41,302 bases of DNA from an uncultured Saprospiraceae bacterium (GTDB taxonomy: Bacteria > Bacteroidota > Bacteroidia > Chitinophagales > Saprospiraceae), in NCBI GenBank assembly GCA_937959275.1, contig CALGLU010000069.1, positions 1 through 41,302 of the forward strand. Reading direction: 5' to 3'. Positions 1 to 9,128 of the stretch are shown piece after piece. The stretch's first letter is position 1. The number at the start of each line of letters is the position of its first letter. Under the pieces are notes generated by a model. The model did no database searches. It was not told the DNA's origin and worked only from the letters and a program-made list of their open reading frames with translations. The position numbers and the translations under genes were made by a program.

Positions 1-33
1 TTGGACCTAGCAAACCATTAATTTTGCTCCCTC

Positions 34-53
34 CAAGTGGTTTTAACCACTTG
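34..53. repeat. perfect inverted repeat (9-bp stem)
   Basis: The sequence CAAGTGGTT-TT-AACCACTTG is a perfect dyad, followed by a short A-rich run. It lies in the 241 bases downstream of pyrF. A second smaller hairpin (GTCTGC at 113-118 pairing with GCAGAC at 127-132) follows. Either could act in termination or bind a protein. There is no clear T-tract on the pyrF-sense strand, so the role is unknown. I see no gene in bases 1-241. Confidence 0.4.
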
Positions 54-241
54 AAAATCATAAAAGTTTGGAAAGTTATTGGTTAAATCTATTGATCAGT
101 AATTGTGACACAGTCTGCAAGTTCAGGCAGACGGTTCGATGTGCGATATGTGTTACACACGAATTGAATCTCCGTTCTTCAAAGTAGCATCAAGTTAATA
201 CCGCTAATGATGTATTGTTAAAACTATACTTAATAGACATT

Positions 242-1045
242 CTATATTAATGGCTGCATCTGCATAGCTAACTGCTTTGCGCTCTCTCCTGCACGCTCTC
301 CAAAGTCTTCACCATCTGATGCAAAGATGATTCCTCTTGACGAATTGATTAACAAACCAATATCCTCATTCAGGCCGAATTGACAAACCTCTGCCACAGT
401 GCCGCCTTGCGCGCCAACCCCTGGCACTAATAAAAAGTGCTCCTTAGCTATCTCACGAATCCCTTTGAATGCTTCAGGGTGTGTTGCTCCAACGACGAAC
501 ATCAGATTATCAGGACTCCCCCACGCTTGGCTTTTCCTTAGGACTTGTTCAAATAATTGTTCTCCATTCACATCAGTCATATGTTGAAAATCATCACTGC
601 CCTTGTTAGAAGTTAAGGCTAACAGAATCACCCATTTATCACTATACTCTAAAAATGGGCTAACAGAATCAATGCCCATATATGGTGCGACCGTAATGGA
701 ATCAAATTGAAGTGTTTCAAAAAATGTTTTTGCGTACTGTTTGGAAGTATTGCCAATATCGCCTCGCTTAGCATCTGCTATGGTAAAGTGTGTATCTGGG
801 ATATAGTCAACTGTCTTAGCAAGGCTCTCCCACCCTTTCGATCCAAGACTTTCATAAAATGCAATATTCGGTTTATAGGCGACGCAATGCTCTTTTGTAT
901 GATCAATAATGATTTTATTAAACTCAAATAGAGGATCTTTTGCCTCCAACAAATGTCTGGGAATTCGACTGAGGTCTGAATCTAGCCCGACACATAAAAA
1001 AGATTGTTTTGCTTTGATTTGATGAATGAGATCTTCGCGGGTCAT
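242..1045 (-). CDS. pyrF: orotidine 5'-phosphate decarboxylase
   Basis: The product (267 aa) decarboxylates OMP to UMP, the last step of de novo pyrimidine synthesis in the cytoplasm. The conserved block [15 protein letters not shown] (residues 91-105) contains the Asp-x-Lys-x-x-x-Asp catalytic array, with K93 as the proton donor. The N-terminal CVGLDSDL segment and the C-terminal [10 protein letters not shown] and NSSRGI segments (phosphate grip) fit the longer PyrF type (about 270 residues) rather than the roughly 230-residue E. coli type. The ATG overlaps the TGA of the upstream NifU-like gene by four bases (ATGA), so the two are probably translationally coupled. The gene is complete and I see nothing odd in it. 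Confidence 0.95.
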   Translation of the reverse strand: MTREDLIHQIKAKQSFLCVGLDSDLSRIPRHLLEAKDPLFEFNKIIIDHTKEHCVAYKPNIAFYESLGSKGWESLAKTVDYIPDTHFTIADAKRGDIGNTSKQYAKTFFETLQFDSITVAPYMGIDSVSPFLEYSDKWVILLALTSNKGSDDFQHMTDVNGEQLFEQVLRKSQAWGSPDNLMFVVGATHPEAFKGIREIAKEHFLLVPGVGAQGGTVAEVCQFGLNEDIGLLINSSRGIIFASDGEDFGERAGESAKQLAMQMQPLI

Positions 1046-1299
1046 CCTAAACCATTGACAGGTTCTACGGCTTTTATTTCAGGTACATGTTGCATAACAG
1101 CTTGTTCGACGCCAGCCTTCAATGTCATGGTTGACATCGTGCACATTTCACAATTGCCAAGCCATTTGATCTTGAGTACGAGATCATCTGTGAGTTCAAC
1201 AATCTCAATATTTCCGCCATCTACTTCCAGATGAGGACGTAGACCATCTAGGGCTTTGTCGACTCTCTGTACCAATAAATCTTTTTGTGTTGCGGTCAT
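1042..1299 (-). CDS. NifU-like C-terminal domain protein (Fe-S scaffold)
   Basis: This small protein (85 aa from the ATG) is a stand-alone NifU C-terminal (Nfu-type) domain. The motif CEMCTMS holds the CxxC pair that binds a transferable Fe-S cluster, preceded by the family block [14 protein letters not shown]. An in-frame TTG three codons upstream (1308) is possible, but the ATG at 1299 is preferred. It lies between mrp (125 bp upstream, same strand) and pyrF (4-bp overlap). Pairing with mrp supports a role in Fe-S cluster assembly or delivery; the link to pyrF is probably only positional. Confidence 0.9.
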   Translation of the reverse strand: MTATQKDLLVQRVDKALDGLRPHLEVDGGNIEIVELTDDLVLKIKWLGNCEMCTMSTMTLKAGVEQAVMQHVPEIKAVEPVNGLG

Positions 1300-1424
1300 A
1301 ATATTCAAAAATACGAATATAATATCAATTATATTTCAATATGGCATTTTCATGCCTCGTTATATCACCCTGCAAGAGTATGCCACATTACACTTAGCTT
1401 ATCTCCGTTAGGATTTTTATGTGC

Positions 1425-2534
1425 TTATGGCTTAGGGCCTTGTTTACTAACTTCAACGATTTCAGTGGGGTCAATGGTTTCATTACGCTTATTTACTTGC
1501 TGAACAAGCGCATTCGCAATGCCATTAAAGCTCTTCTGCACGACACTTCCCTCTTCCAACACTAGGGGCTTACCCATATCACCCGCTTCTCTAATGCTCT
1601 GCACCAGAGGCACTTGACCTAGTAAAGTAGATTTATTTAAGGCTGCTAACTCAGCACCTCCGCCCTCTCCAAAAATCATATACTTCTTAGATTGGTCATC
1701 TTCAGGACTAAACCATGACATGTTCTCAATCACTCCTAGAATCGGAACATTAATATTTGACAATAAAAACATATTCATGGCTTTTACTGCATCAATGACA
1801 GCTACATTTTGAGGTGTAGTCACCATAATCACTCCTGTCAATGGCACTGTCTGGACTAGTGTCAACTGAATATCTCCTGTCCCTGGAGGTAGATCAATGA
1901 TTAGATAATCTAGGTCTGGCCAGATACATTCATTTATAAATTGCTTAATGACGCCACTTAGTCTCGGGCCTCTCAAAACGACAGCTTTCTCTGGCTCTAT
2001 GATCAATCCCATAGAGATCGTATATAAACCATGCGTTTCAACGGGTATAATTTTGTGTTTGCCGTAGACCTCTTTTATTTTAGGTCGTTCTTTTTGAATA
2101 CCGAGCATTGTTGGTATTGAGGGACCATAAAGATCAGCATCGATGAGCCCCACTTGATAACCCTGCTGGACGAGTGCTAATGCTGTATTGACAGAGACCG
2201 TAGACTTCCCTACTCCACCTTTACCTGAGGCTACAGCTATAATATTTTTTACTTGAGGTAAGACGTTGTTACTCTTCTTAGGTGCATTGGGGGCATCCGA
2301 TTTCATATGTATGTGCACTTCAGCACCCGGATATTCCTCTTTAATTTTTGTTTGACAGGCCATAAATACCTGTGATCTCATGTCACCAGAAATATTCGAC
2401 ACATCCAACTCAAAAAAAACATTATTCGCTTCAACCTTTAGTTGAGTAACGAGTTTAGCTTTCACAAGATTCACATTAGTATTCGGGTCAATAACGGTTT
2501 GTAGAGCAGTAACAACTTTATTCAGATCAATCAT
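1425..2534 (-). CDS. mrp: Mrp/ApbC-family P-loop ATPase, Fe-S cluster carrier
   Basis: The protein (369 aa) has an N-terminal MIP18/DUF59-type domain (about residues 1-85), a short linker, and a ParA/MinD-like ATPase domain. The deviant Walker A motif GKGGVGKST is at about 104-112, and the DLPPGTGDIQLT switch region follows. Mrp proteins bind and transfer Fe-S clusters. The CxxC pair found near the C-terminus of many Mrp proteins is absent: after IENMSWF the sequence runs SPEDDQSKKYMIFGEGGG without cysteines. My recollection is that this variant is usual in Bacteroidota. The ATG at 2534 has no recognisable ribosome-binding site. The gene heads the mrp-nifU-pyrF run. Confidence 0.93.
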   Translation of the reverse strand: MIDLNKVVTALQTVIDPNTNVNLVKAKLVTQLKVEANNVFFELDVSNISGDMRSQVFMACQTKIKEEYPGAEVHIHMKSDAPNAPKKSNNVLPQVKNIIAVASGKGGVGKSTVSVNTALALVQQGYQVGLIDADLYGPSIPTMLGIQKERPKIKEVYGKHKIIPVETHGLYTISMGLIIEPEKAVVLRGPRLSGVIKQFINECIWPDLDYLIIDLPPGTGDIQLTLVQTVPLTGVIMVTTPQNVAVIDAVKAMNMFLLSNINVPILGVIENMSWFSPEDDQSKKYMIFGEGGGAELAALNKSTLLGQVPLVQSIREAGDMGKPLVLEEGSVVQKSFNGIANALVQQVNKRNETIDPTEIVEVSKQGPKP

Positions 2535-2879
2535 GGTATGGAATAAAACGCAATGTTATATAATATGTTTAACTGTATTGTCATAAAGGTATCGAAATTG
2601 TGTGTATCACAAATTGCGTTTTCGGACAGTCAATTTTCTTCTGTGGGCGCTAAATTCCTAAGGGCTAACTGCACTTTTGACTCTTGAGTAGATATTACGG
2701 GGAGTAAAGCCTATTGAGAAATATTGCTTTTTTATCTATTTGTGATTCTCGCTTGAAATTCGTGCTTGAGCTTCTAAAAGAACAAATTAAATATTTTTGA
2801 TATGTATTCGTTTGCGGACTGTTCTTTTCTACCTTTGCGTTGAAGTTTCAACTGAAACTAGTGATATCAAGCTAAATAA
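2535..2879. other. divergent intergenic region between mrp and ribF fusion
   Basis: This 345-bp stretch has no credible gene. It should hold the promoters of both divergent genes. A TAnnTTTG box for the plus-strand gene is listed separately. At 2600-2618 a segment matches 16 of 19 bases of the terminal repeat of the MITE-like element at 11.5 kb, and may be an old solo end of that family or chance. Confidence 0.5.
2830..2837 (+). promoter_or_regulatory. putative -7 promoter box (TACCTTTG)
   Basis: TACCTTTG fits the Bacteroidota -7 consensus TAnnTTTG and lies 42 bases before the ATG of the RibF fusion. A TTTG at 2811-2814 could be the -33 element, though the spacing (15 bp) is slightly short. 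Reading only; no transcript data. Confidence 0.5.
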
Positions 2880-4862
2880 ATGATTGTTTGTCGTGATCTA
2901 AACGCATTACCTTCTTTTGAGAGGTCTGTCGTCACCATTGGTTCATTTGATGGTGTCCATCAAGGACATCGCAAATTATTGAAAAAGATCGTTGATATCG
3001 CCTCTGATCAAGATTTGGTTTCAATCGTCATCACATTTGATCCCCACCCACGACAAGTCATCTATCCTAAAGATAAAGAGCTAAAACTTCTGAATACTCT
3101 AGATGAAAAACTGGATTCTATACGTAAGACTGCGATTGATTATGTTGTAATCGTACCGTTTACCATAGAGTTTTCACAAATTTCTCCGTCAGAATATATT
3201 GAAACCTTTCTAGTTAAGCTATTTAATCCAGCACACATTGTGATTGGATATGATCACAAATTCGGATTAAATAGACAAGGTGATATCCATTTACTAAAAT
3301 CTGTTGCTCCCCAATACGGTTTTCAAATTACAGAAATTACAGCTCATGCGTTAAATGACATCGCGGTGAGTAGTACCAAAATCAGAACTGCTTTGCAAAC
3401 TGGTGATATCATTTTAGCGAATCGCTATTTGGAAGATCAGTATCCCATATCTGGCATCGTCACTCAGGGCCAACAACTAGGGCGGCAAATCGGTTATCCA
3501 ACGGCAAATATCAAGGTAGCCTCCTCTTATAAGTTGATTCCCTCATATGGCGTTTACGCAGTCACTGTCAAAATTGGTGATGAGTTGAATCTTCATAATG
3601 GCATGCTGTATATCGGTACCAAACCGACTATAGAAGGATCAGAAGAAGAAGCGATTGAGGTTAATATTTTTGATTTTGACCAAGACATTTACGGAAAAAA
3701 GATCAGTGTGTTTTTGCATGATTATGTTAGAGAAGATGTCAAGTTTGATGGCATTGAGGCCTTGACGACAAAACTAGGAGAAGACGAATCTCAGATCAGA
3801 GATATGCTGTCTATCATTCAGGATAATCAACACCCTGAAGTGGCCATCGTGGTCTTAAATTATAATGGAGAGGAATTTTTAGAATCCTATTTACCGTTTA
3901 TGACGGACTCTTACACCACTGGAAGTTCAAAGATTTATGTCATTGACAATCAGTCTACGGATGGCTCAATAGACTATGTCAGAGAATGGCATCCTGAAAT
4001 AGAAGTCATCGAACTCGATAAAAATTATGGCTTTGCAGAGGGATATAACCAGGGCTTATCAAAGATAAATGCTGACTACTTTGCTTTGGTCAATTCAGAC
4101 TTACAAGTGACTGATCATTGGTTAGATCCCATTATTAAGTTAATGAAAAGCGATGAGCACATTGCAGCAGTGCAGCCAAAAATCCTATCCATGGAGCATA
4201 AAGATTCCTTTGAATATGCAGGCGCGGCAGGAGGTGTTATGGACATCTTGAATTATCCCTTTTGTAGAGGACGGCTATTTGATACTGTTGAAAAAGATGA
4301 ACAGCAGTTTGAAGAGGTGACAGATATTTTTTGGGCAAGCGGTGCTGCGATGGTGATTAAAGCTGAGCTGATGCAGAGCTTTGGAGGTTTTGATGGTGAC
4401 TTTTTTGCTCACCAAGAAGAGATTGATTTATGCTGGCGACTAAAAAATGCTGGGTATCGAATTTGTTATGTGCCAAACTCAACAGTTTATCATTTAGGTG
4501 GTGGCACTCTGAATTATGATAATCCGAGAAAGACATATCTAAACTTTAGAAACAACTTTATCAGCAGCTTTAAGAATGAACCAGCGGGGCAATTGTTATG
4601 GAAAATGCCTGTTCGGTTTATACTCGATATTATTTCGGCATGTAAGTTTTTAGTTTCTGGGCAGGCAGGTTCTGCGAAAGCTGTATTGAAAGCACTCCTG
4701 TATATTTTGTCTCATCCCGTTTCCATCCTGAGGAAGCGCAGAGAGACTAAGGCCAAATTGAAAGACTTGCGCATTGGGAATCGAACAACAGAAGGACGAT
4801 CTTCAAAATCAATAGTTTGGTCGTATTTTGTTTTGGGGAAGAAGACGTTTACGTCGTTGTGA
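2880..4862 (+). CDS. ribF: RibF (riboflavin kinase/FAD synthetase) fused to GT2 glycosyltransferase
   Basis: One uninterrupted frame of 660 codons encodes two complete proteins. Residues 1 to about 313 are RibF: the FAD synthetase nucleotidyl-transfer motif GSFDGVHQGH (22-31), then the flavokinase domain with GRQIGYPTANI and a typical RibF C-terminus. It would convert riboflavin to FMN and FAD. From about residue 318 a family 2 glycosyltransferase of the COG1216 type begins (VAIVVLNYNG, VIDNQSTDGS, LVNSDLQV as the DxD-like site, and HQEEIDLCWRL with the acidic catalytic pair), with a hydrophobic C-terminal segment. The join leaves no linker. An in-frame ATG at 3804 or GTG at 3840 could also start the transferase separately. 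A lost stop codon or an assembly error must be considered. Confidence 0.88.
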   Translation: MIVCRDLNALPSFERSVVTIGSFDGVHQGHRKLLKKIVDIASDQDLVSIVITFDPHPRQVIYPKDKELKLLNTLDEKLDSIRKTAIDYVVIVPFTIEFSQISPSEYIETFLVKLFNPAHIVIGYDHKFGLNRQGDIHLLKSVAPQYGFQITEITAHALNDIAVSSTKIRTALQTGDIILANRYLEDQYPISGIVTQGQQLGRQIGYPTANIKVASSYKLIPSYGVYAVTVKIGDELNLHNGMLYIGTKPTIEGSEEEAIEVNIFDFDQDIYGKKISVFLHDYVREDVKFDGIEALTTKLGEDESQIRDMLSIIQDNQHPEVAIVVLNYNGEEFLESYLPFMTDSYTTGSSKIYVIDNQSTDGSIDYVREWHPEIEVIELDKNYGFAEGYNQGLSKINADYFALVNSDLQVTDHWLDPIIKLMKSDEHIAAVQPKILSMEHKDSFEYAGAAGGVMDILNYPFCRGRLFDTVEKDEQQFEEVTDIFWASGAAMVIKAELMQSFGGFDGDFFAHQEEIDLCWRLKNAGYRICYVPNSTVYHLGGGTLNYDNPRKTYLNFRNNFISSFKNEPAGQLLWKMPVRFILDIISACKFLVSGQAGSAKAVLKALLYILSHPVSILRKRRETKAKLKDLRIGNRTTEGRSSKSIVWSYFVLGKKTFTSL

Positions 4863-4870
4863 GGGTTCTG

Positions 4871-5315
4871 TTTCAATCGTATTGCTTCGAGGTTGAAAAC
4901 TCCGAAGATCCGTCCGTTTTGATAATCTCCGTCCGTTCGTTTTGAATGATTTGAACTTCTGAAATATTCAACTTTAGAGCTCATGAAACGTCGCAGATTC
5001 GTTTTGTTTCAATCGTATTGCTTCGAGGTTGAAAACCCCGAAGATCTGTCCGTTGTGATAATCTCCGTCCGTTCGAAACCAGAAGATCCGTCATGAAACA
5101 CCGCAGATCTGTTCTGTTTCAATCGTATTGCTTCGAGGTTGAAAACTCCGAAGATCCGTCCGTTGTGATAATCTCCGTCCGTTCGATTTGAATGATTTGA
5201 ACTTCTGAAATATTCAACTTTAAAGCTTAAGAAAAGCAGTAAATCCGTTTTGTTTCAATCGTATTGCTTCGAGGTTGAAAACCCCGAAGATCCGTCCCCG
5301 AAGATCCGTCCCAGA
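4871..5315. repeat. four-copy long direct repeat with internal hairpin
   Basis: Four copies of a 110-136 bp unit start at 4871, 5007, 5117 and 5253 (spacings 136, 110, 136). Each begins TTTCAATCGTATTGCTTCGA and continues with GAAGATCCGTCC and GATAATCTCCGTCCGTTCG blocks. Copy 2 lacks an internal segment present in copies 1 and 3, and copy 4 degenerates into short GAAGATCCGTCC repeats. The start of each unit can fold (TTTCAA...TTGAAA, with inner TCG...CGA). The array fills the 567 bp between the RibF fusion and the symporter. Reverse-strand open frames here only translate the repeat and are not genes. Confidence 0.9.
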
Positions 5316-5429
5316 AGATGCGTCTGTTAAAATAATGCTTGTCCGATTGAGTTGTCTTGAGTATGAAAACCTGGCAAAGCAGTAATTTCTAATTTGTATC
5401 TTACCGTACTCCACAAAACCAGACATCTC

Positions 5430-6950
5430 ATGCTGACCAAATATCTTATCCTTGCCGTTTACTTTTTGATTTTGCTACTTATTGGATTTTTGTCTTCTAA
5501 GCAGGTCAAGGATGTCAAAGATTTTTATGTCGGTGGTAAAAAATTAGGGTTTTGGGTTGTTGCCTTTTCGACTCGCGCGACGGGTGAATCGGCTTGGCTC
5601 CTTTTGGGCCTGACGGGTTTAGGAGCGATGGTTGGTGTGAGTGCCTTTTGGGTCGTGGTGGGTGAAGTGATTGGTGTTTCGGTGGCTTGGTTTGTGATGG
5701 CTAAGCGTTTTAAATGGCTGACTGACAAATATGAATCGATTACGATTCCAGATTATTTAGTGAGTCGGTTCAAATCCAAAACGCATACCTTACGAATCAT
5801 AGCAGCTTCCTTTCTATCCATCTTTGTGATCATTTATGTGAGTGCTCAAATAGATGCTACTGGCTCAGCATTTGAAGCTTTTCTGGGATGGAATTATTTT
5901 GGTGGAGCCATCTTTGGATTTGTCATTGTGCTTGCTTACATCTTCTTTGGAGGCTTTGTGGCAGTGGCTTGGTCAGATTTGTTTCAGGGAATCTTAATGT
6001 TTTTAGGCTTGGTGATGCTGCCCTTATTTGCATTTTTTCAAATGGATGCAGGTTCAGATATTTTTAGTGGCTTAAGCACAATTGATGCCAACTTGATTAA
6101 TGTCTGGGGAGGGCAACTAGACACATTAACCATAGCAACGATTGCTGGTTATTTATTGATTGGACTAGGCTTTATGGGCTCACCCCAAATTTTTGTGAGA
6201 TTTATGTCAATCAAAGATCAAGATGAGATTAAGAAAGGTCGGTGGGTTGCTATCGCCTTTACACTGTTAGCTGATGGTGCAGCGGTTGTCATTGGGATTG
6301 TAGGTCGGTACATTTTCACAGAAGCTGGCACAGACCCAGAAATGATCTTTGGCAATAATGCTCAAAATGTATTGATTCAGTTGGTCGAACATACCTTTCC
6401 ATTGGTGATTGTCGGTTTCTATATAGCGGTTGTTTTATCAGCTATTATATCAACGATTGATTCTCTGTTGGTTGTAGCATCAAGTGCGATCATGAGAGAT
6501 GTTTACCAGCAAATATTGAAGCCTGCATCCAAGGTTGAGAGCATGGCTGGATTATCCAGAATCATTACATTAACGATGGCGGTCATTGCCTTAGTGATGG
6601 CGATGACGATAGCCATCACAACACCTGAACGAACAATATTTTGGTTTGTTATTTTTGGATGGTCGGGTATAGCAGCCACATTTTGCCCTGTCATGATCTT
6701 ATCTTTGTTCTGGTCTAAATACTCTGAAAAGGGTGCTATTGCGTCTATGCTTGTGGGCTTTCTTTGTGTTCCCTTTTTTAAGTTTGTCGCCCCTCTCATA
6801 GATGGTATAGGACCGATTATTGATCGGCTGGATGTCTTAGGGCCTTCTTTTTTATTATCAATGCTTGCAGGTGTTATCGTCTCACTTATCTCACCAGCAT
6901 ATAGTGACGATATAGCAGGATTGAACGACAATAAAGGGCATGTCTTTTAG
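5430..6950 (+). CDS. sodium:solute symporter family protein (PutP-like)
   Basis: This integral membrane protein (506 aa from the ATG) belongs to the SSS family. About 13 hydrophobic segments are visible. STRATGESAWLLLGLTG near the second helix, GGFVAVAWSDLFQG, and SAIISTIDSLLVVASSAIMRD (around the conserved Na+-site serines) most resemble sodium/proline symporters of the PutP group. The substrate cannot be fixed from sequence alone. A TTG 36 bases upstream keeps the frame open, but the ATG at 5430 begins directly at the first hydrophobic helix and is preferred. It stands alone behind the 4.9-kb repeat array, with no obvious TAnnTTTG box close to the start. Confidence 0.88.
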   Translation: MLTKYLILAVYFLILLLIGFLSSKQVKDVKDFYVGGKKLGFWVVAFSTRATGESAWLLLGLTGLGAMVGVSAFWVVVGEVIGVSVAWFVMAKRFKWLTDKYESITIPDYLVSRFKSKTHTLRIIAASFLSIFVIIYVSAQIDATGSAFEAFLGWNYFGGAIFGFVIVLAYIFFGGFVAVAWSDLFQGILMFLGLVMLPLFAFFQMDAGSDIFSGLSTIDANLINVWGGQLDTLTIATIAGYLLIGLGFMGSPQIFVRFMSIKDQDEIKKGRWVAIAFTLLADGAAVVIGIVGRYIFTEAGTDPEMIFGNNAQNVLIQLVEHTFPLVIVGFYIAVVLSAIISTIDSLLVVASSAIMRDVYQQILKPASKVESMAGLSRIITLTMAVIALVMAMTIAITTPERTIFWFVIFGWSGIAATFCPVMILSLFWSKYSEKGAIASMLVGFLCVPFFKFVAPLIDGIGPIIDRLDVLGPSFLLSMLAGVIVSLISPAYSDDIAGLNDNKGHVF

Positions 6951-7112
6951 ACCTATTATAAGAATTTAGATAAACATGTGCATGAGAGCTTAGATAATTG
7001 TTAATAATAATGTGAATGATTTGTCAATAGTCTCCTAAAATGATTCGTTCATCTAATAAAGGAATATTTTTATCATACATCATTTATATTCGATAAAGCA
7101 TCATCTATATTA

Positions 7113-7715
7113 ATGAAGCGAACCGCAATCTTAATTTTGTTTTTAGTCATCCTCTTTGCAGGGCGCTATAGTGGGCTATATGATTGTAGCGCAGCAAAGT
7201 TTGAATACGAGCGAATCGAAGCAACGATATATGACAATGATTGGGAAGGATCTGTGTATTCAGTTTTGGAACTGAATAGCTTTAATATTTGGTATGAAGA
7301 AGCCTTGATCCAATTACTACCCAAAGAAAATTCCTTACTTATAGATGTAACAGATTCATTGGAACACTTTGCACTAGATCTTTCCTTAGGTGACTATCGA
7401 CTCCTCAAATCTGGTGGGGATGTTGAGCTTTGTCTGGACAATCTTTCCGTCTCCATTGAGAAAATGAAGAGTGGCATCTTTGAAAATAGCTATGATGTTT
7501 TTATCGATTCAGATTTTAGCTATTTTGAGCAAAGAGATGGTGGCATCAGGCTGGCTGATGATTATGGTTTTAAACTAAAAACTAAGCTGACAACTCATGG
7601 CTTAGTCACCCCATTTTTCATAGAAACGTACCTGAAGCAACTCTATCTCTATGAGTTGAATAAGGTGGCCAAGGACTATTTCGGGATACATAAGGTTGGG
7701 GAACAGTTAAATTAG
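7113..7715 (+). CDS. hypothetical membrane-anchored protein
   Basis: I do not recognise this 200-aa protein. Residues 4-20 form a single hydrophobic segment after a KR pair, consistent with a signal anchor or uncleaved signal peptide; no lipobox cysteine follows. The rest is acidic, rich in aromatic residues and predicted soluble, with alternating beta-like stretches (residues 45-150) and a helical C-terminal part (FFIETYLKQLYLYELNKVAKDYF). It is probably exported or periplasmic. It stands alone between the symporter and ychF. After its stop is a short degenerate repeat of GATTCGTGA-type words (about 7716-7765), a pattern also seen after other genes here. Confidence 0.65.
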   Translation: MKRTAILILFLVILFAGRYSGLYDCSAAKFEYERIEATIYDNDWEGSVYSVLELNSFNIWYEEALIQLLPKENSLLIDVTDSLEHFALDLSLGDYRLLKSGGDVELCLDNLSVSIEKMKSGIFENSYDVFIDSDFSYFEQRDGGIRLADDYGFKLKTKLTTHGLVTPFFIETYLKQLYLYELNKVAKDYFGIHKVGEQLN

Positions 7716-7887
7716 ATGATTTGTCATTGGATGGTTCGTGATCAAGTGATTCGTGAATAGGTCATTTTTAACAGGCATTAGGAAGACTACAAGGGATTGT
7801 GACGTTCTAATTATGTGTTGATCCAAGCATATTATGTCATTTCAAACACTTCTGAAAAAAGGATAACTATTATATTCTAAAAAAAAA

Positions 7888-7895
7888 TACCTTTG
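7888..7895 (+). promoter_or_regulatory. putative -7 promoter box (TACCTTTG)
   Basis: TACCTTTG matches TAnnTTTG and is 25 bases upstream of the ychF ATG, giving a short leader of roughly 18-20 bases. No convincing TTG -33 element is visible. Confidence 0.55.
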
Positions 7896-7920
7896 CGGCT
7901 CATTTCATAATAACATTGAT

Positions 7921-9021
7921 ATGCCATTAAAAGCTGGAATAGTCGGATTACCCAATGTTGGAAAATCTACTCTTTTCAATGCCTTGACTGCGGCGAAAGC
8001 TCTTGCTGCCAATTATCCCTTTGCTACCAAAGAACCCAATGTGGGCATGATCACGGTACCAGACGAGCGGATCACTAAACTATCTGAGCTTGTCAAGCCT
8101 CAAAAAGTCCAACCAACAACGGTAGAGATTGTCGATATCGCAGGACTGATCAAAGGAGCCAGTCAAGGTGAAGGACTTGGGAATCAATTTTTGGCCAATA
8201 TTAGAGAGGTGGATGCCATTGTCCATGTTGTTCGTTGCTTTGACGATGATAATGTTGTCCATGTTGATGGCAGTATAGATCCAGTCAGAGATAAAGAAAT
8301 CATTGACACAGAACTCAGCTTAAAAGATCTTGAAAACCTCGAAAAGCGAGAAGAGAAATTAAAAAAATCATCTAAAAGCGGTGACAAAGAAGAAGCTAAA
8401 CGCTTAGAAACTGTGCAAGCTATCATTGCACATATACAAGGAGGCCATCCCGCCCGAACCTTTGTCATCGAATCGACGCTTCAAGAAGAACTCATGGCAG
8501 AGCTCTATCTACTTACTGCCAAACCAGTGCTGTATGTCTGCAATGTGGATGAAAATTCTGTCGTGAATGGCAATGCACATACTGCGGCTTTCAAACAGCT
8601 GGTCGCCAATGAGCAAGCTGAAGTCATCTTAATCAGTGCAGCCATTGAAGCCGATATTGCCGAGTTAGAAGACTATGAAGAAAAGCTGGAATTTGTCAAA
8701 GAAATGGGCTTGACTGAGCCGGGCGTCAACCGCGTTATCCGCTCTTGCTATACCCTACTCAAACTCATCACCTATTTTACAGCTGGTGAAAAAGAAGTTC
8801 GAGCTTGGACCATCAAACAAGACACCAAAGCACCTGGTGCAGCAGGTGTTATTCATACTGATTTTGAAAAAGGGTTTATTCGCGCAGAAGTGATTGGCTA
8901 TGATACCTATGTCGAACATGGCTCAGAGGCGGCCGTTAAGAGCGCTGGTAAGATGCAGATCGAGGGTAAAGAATATGTGGTCAAGGATGGGGATGTGATG
9001 CACTTTTTGTTTAATGTTTGA
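7921..9021 (+). CDS. ychF: redox-regulated ATPase YchF (Obg/OLA1 family)
   Basis: The 366-aa protein is a complete YchF. It has a P-loop GLPNVGKST at about residues 8-16, a switch II DIAGLIKGAS with a characteristic GEGLGNQFLANIREVDAI block, a coiled-coil insertion (KREEKLKKSSKSGDKEEAKRL), and a C-terminal TGS domain ending HFLFNV. The nucleotide-specificity motif reads NVDE instead of NKxD, which in this family goes with ATP preference over GTP. YchF associates with ribosomes and acts in translation and stress responses. It is preceded by a TAnnTTTG promoter box and followed by the 9.1-kb tandem array. Confidence 0.97.
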   Translation: MPLKAGIVGLPNVGKSTLFNALTAAKALAANYPFATKEPNVGMITVPDERITKLSELVKPQKVQPTTVEIVDIAGLIKGASQGEGLGNQFLANIREVDAIVHVVRCFDDDNVVHVDGSIDPVRDKEIIDTELSLKDLENLEKREEKLKKSSKSGDKEEAKRLETVQAIIAHIQGGHPARTFVIESTLQEELMAELYLLTAKPVLYVCNVDENSVVNGNAHTAAFKQLVANEQAEVILISAAIEADIAELEDYEEKLEFVKEMGLTEPGVNRVIRSCYTLLKLITYFTAGEKEVRAWTIKQDTKAPGAAGVIHTDFEKGFIRAEVIGYDTYVEHGSEAAVKSAGKMQIEGKEYVVKDGDVMHFLFNV

Positions 9022-9128
9022 TCACGGAACGACCTCAAAACATGTGATATTCTAAATAAAATTGTTGCGATTTTCAAGATAAATCTCATCAATTTCATTA
9101 ACCGTCCTGTGATGAATCGTGGGGCTAC

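Noticed and set aside
4712-5426. Two reverse-strand frames sharing the peptide RIFGVFNLEAIRLKQN
   Set aside because: The shared peptide comes from the long direct repeat at 4871-5315; one frame overlaps the RibF fusion and the other the symporter start.
7113-7715. Hypothetical protein as a lipoprotein
   Set aside because: The cysteine after the hydrophobic segment (GLYDCSAA) does not sit in a lipobox; the preceding residues are L-Y-D.
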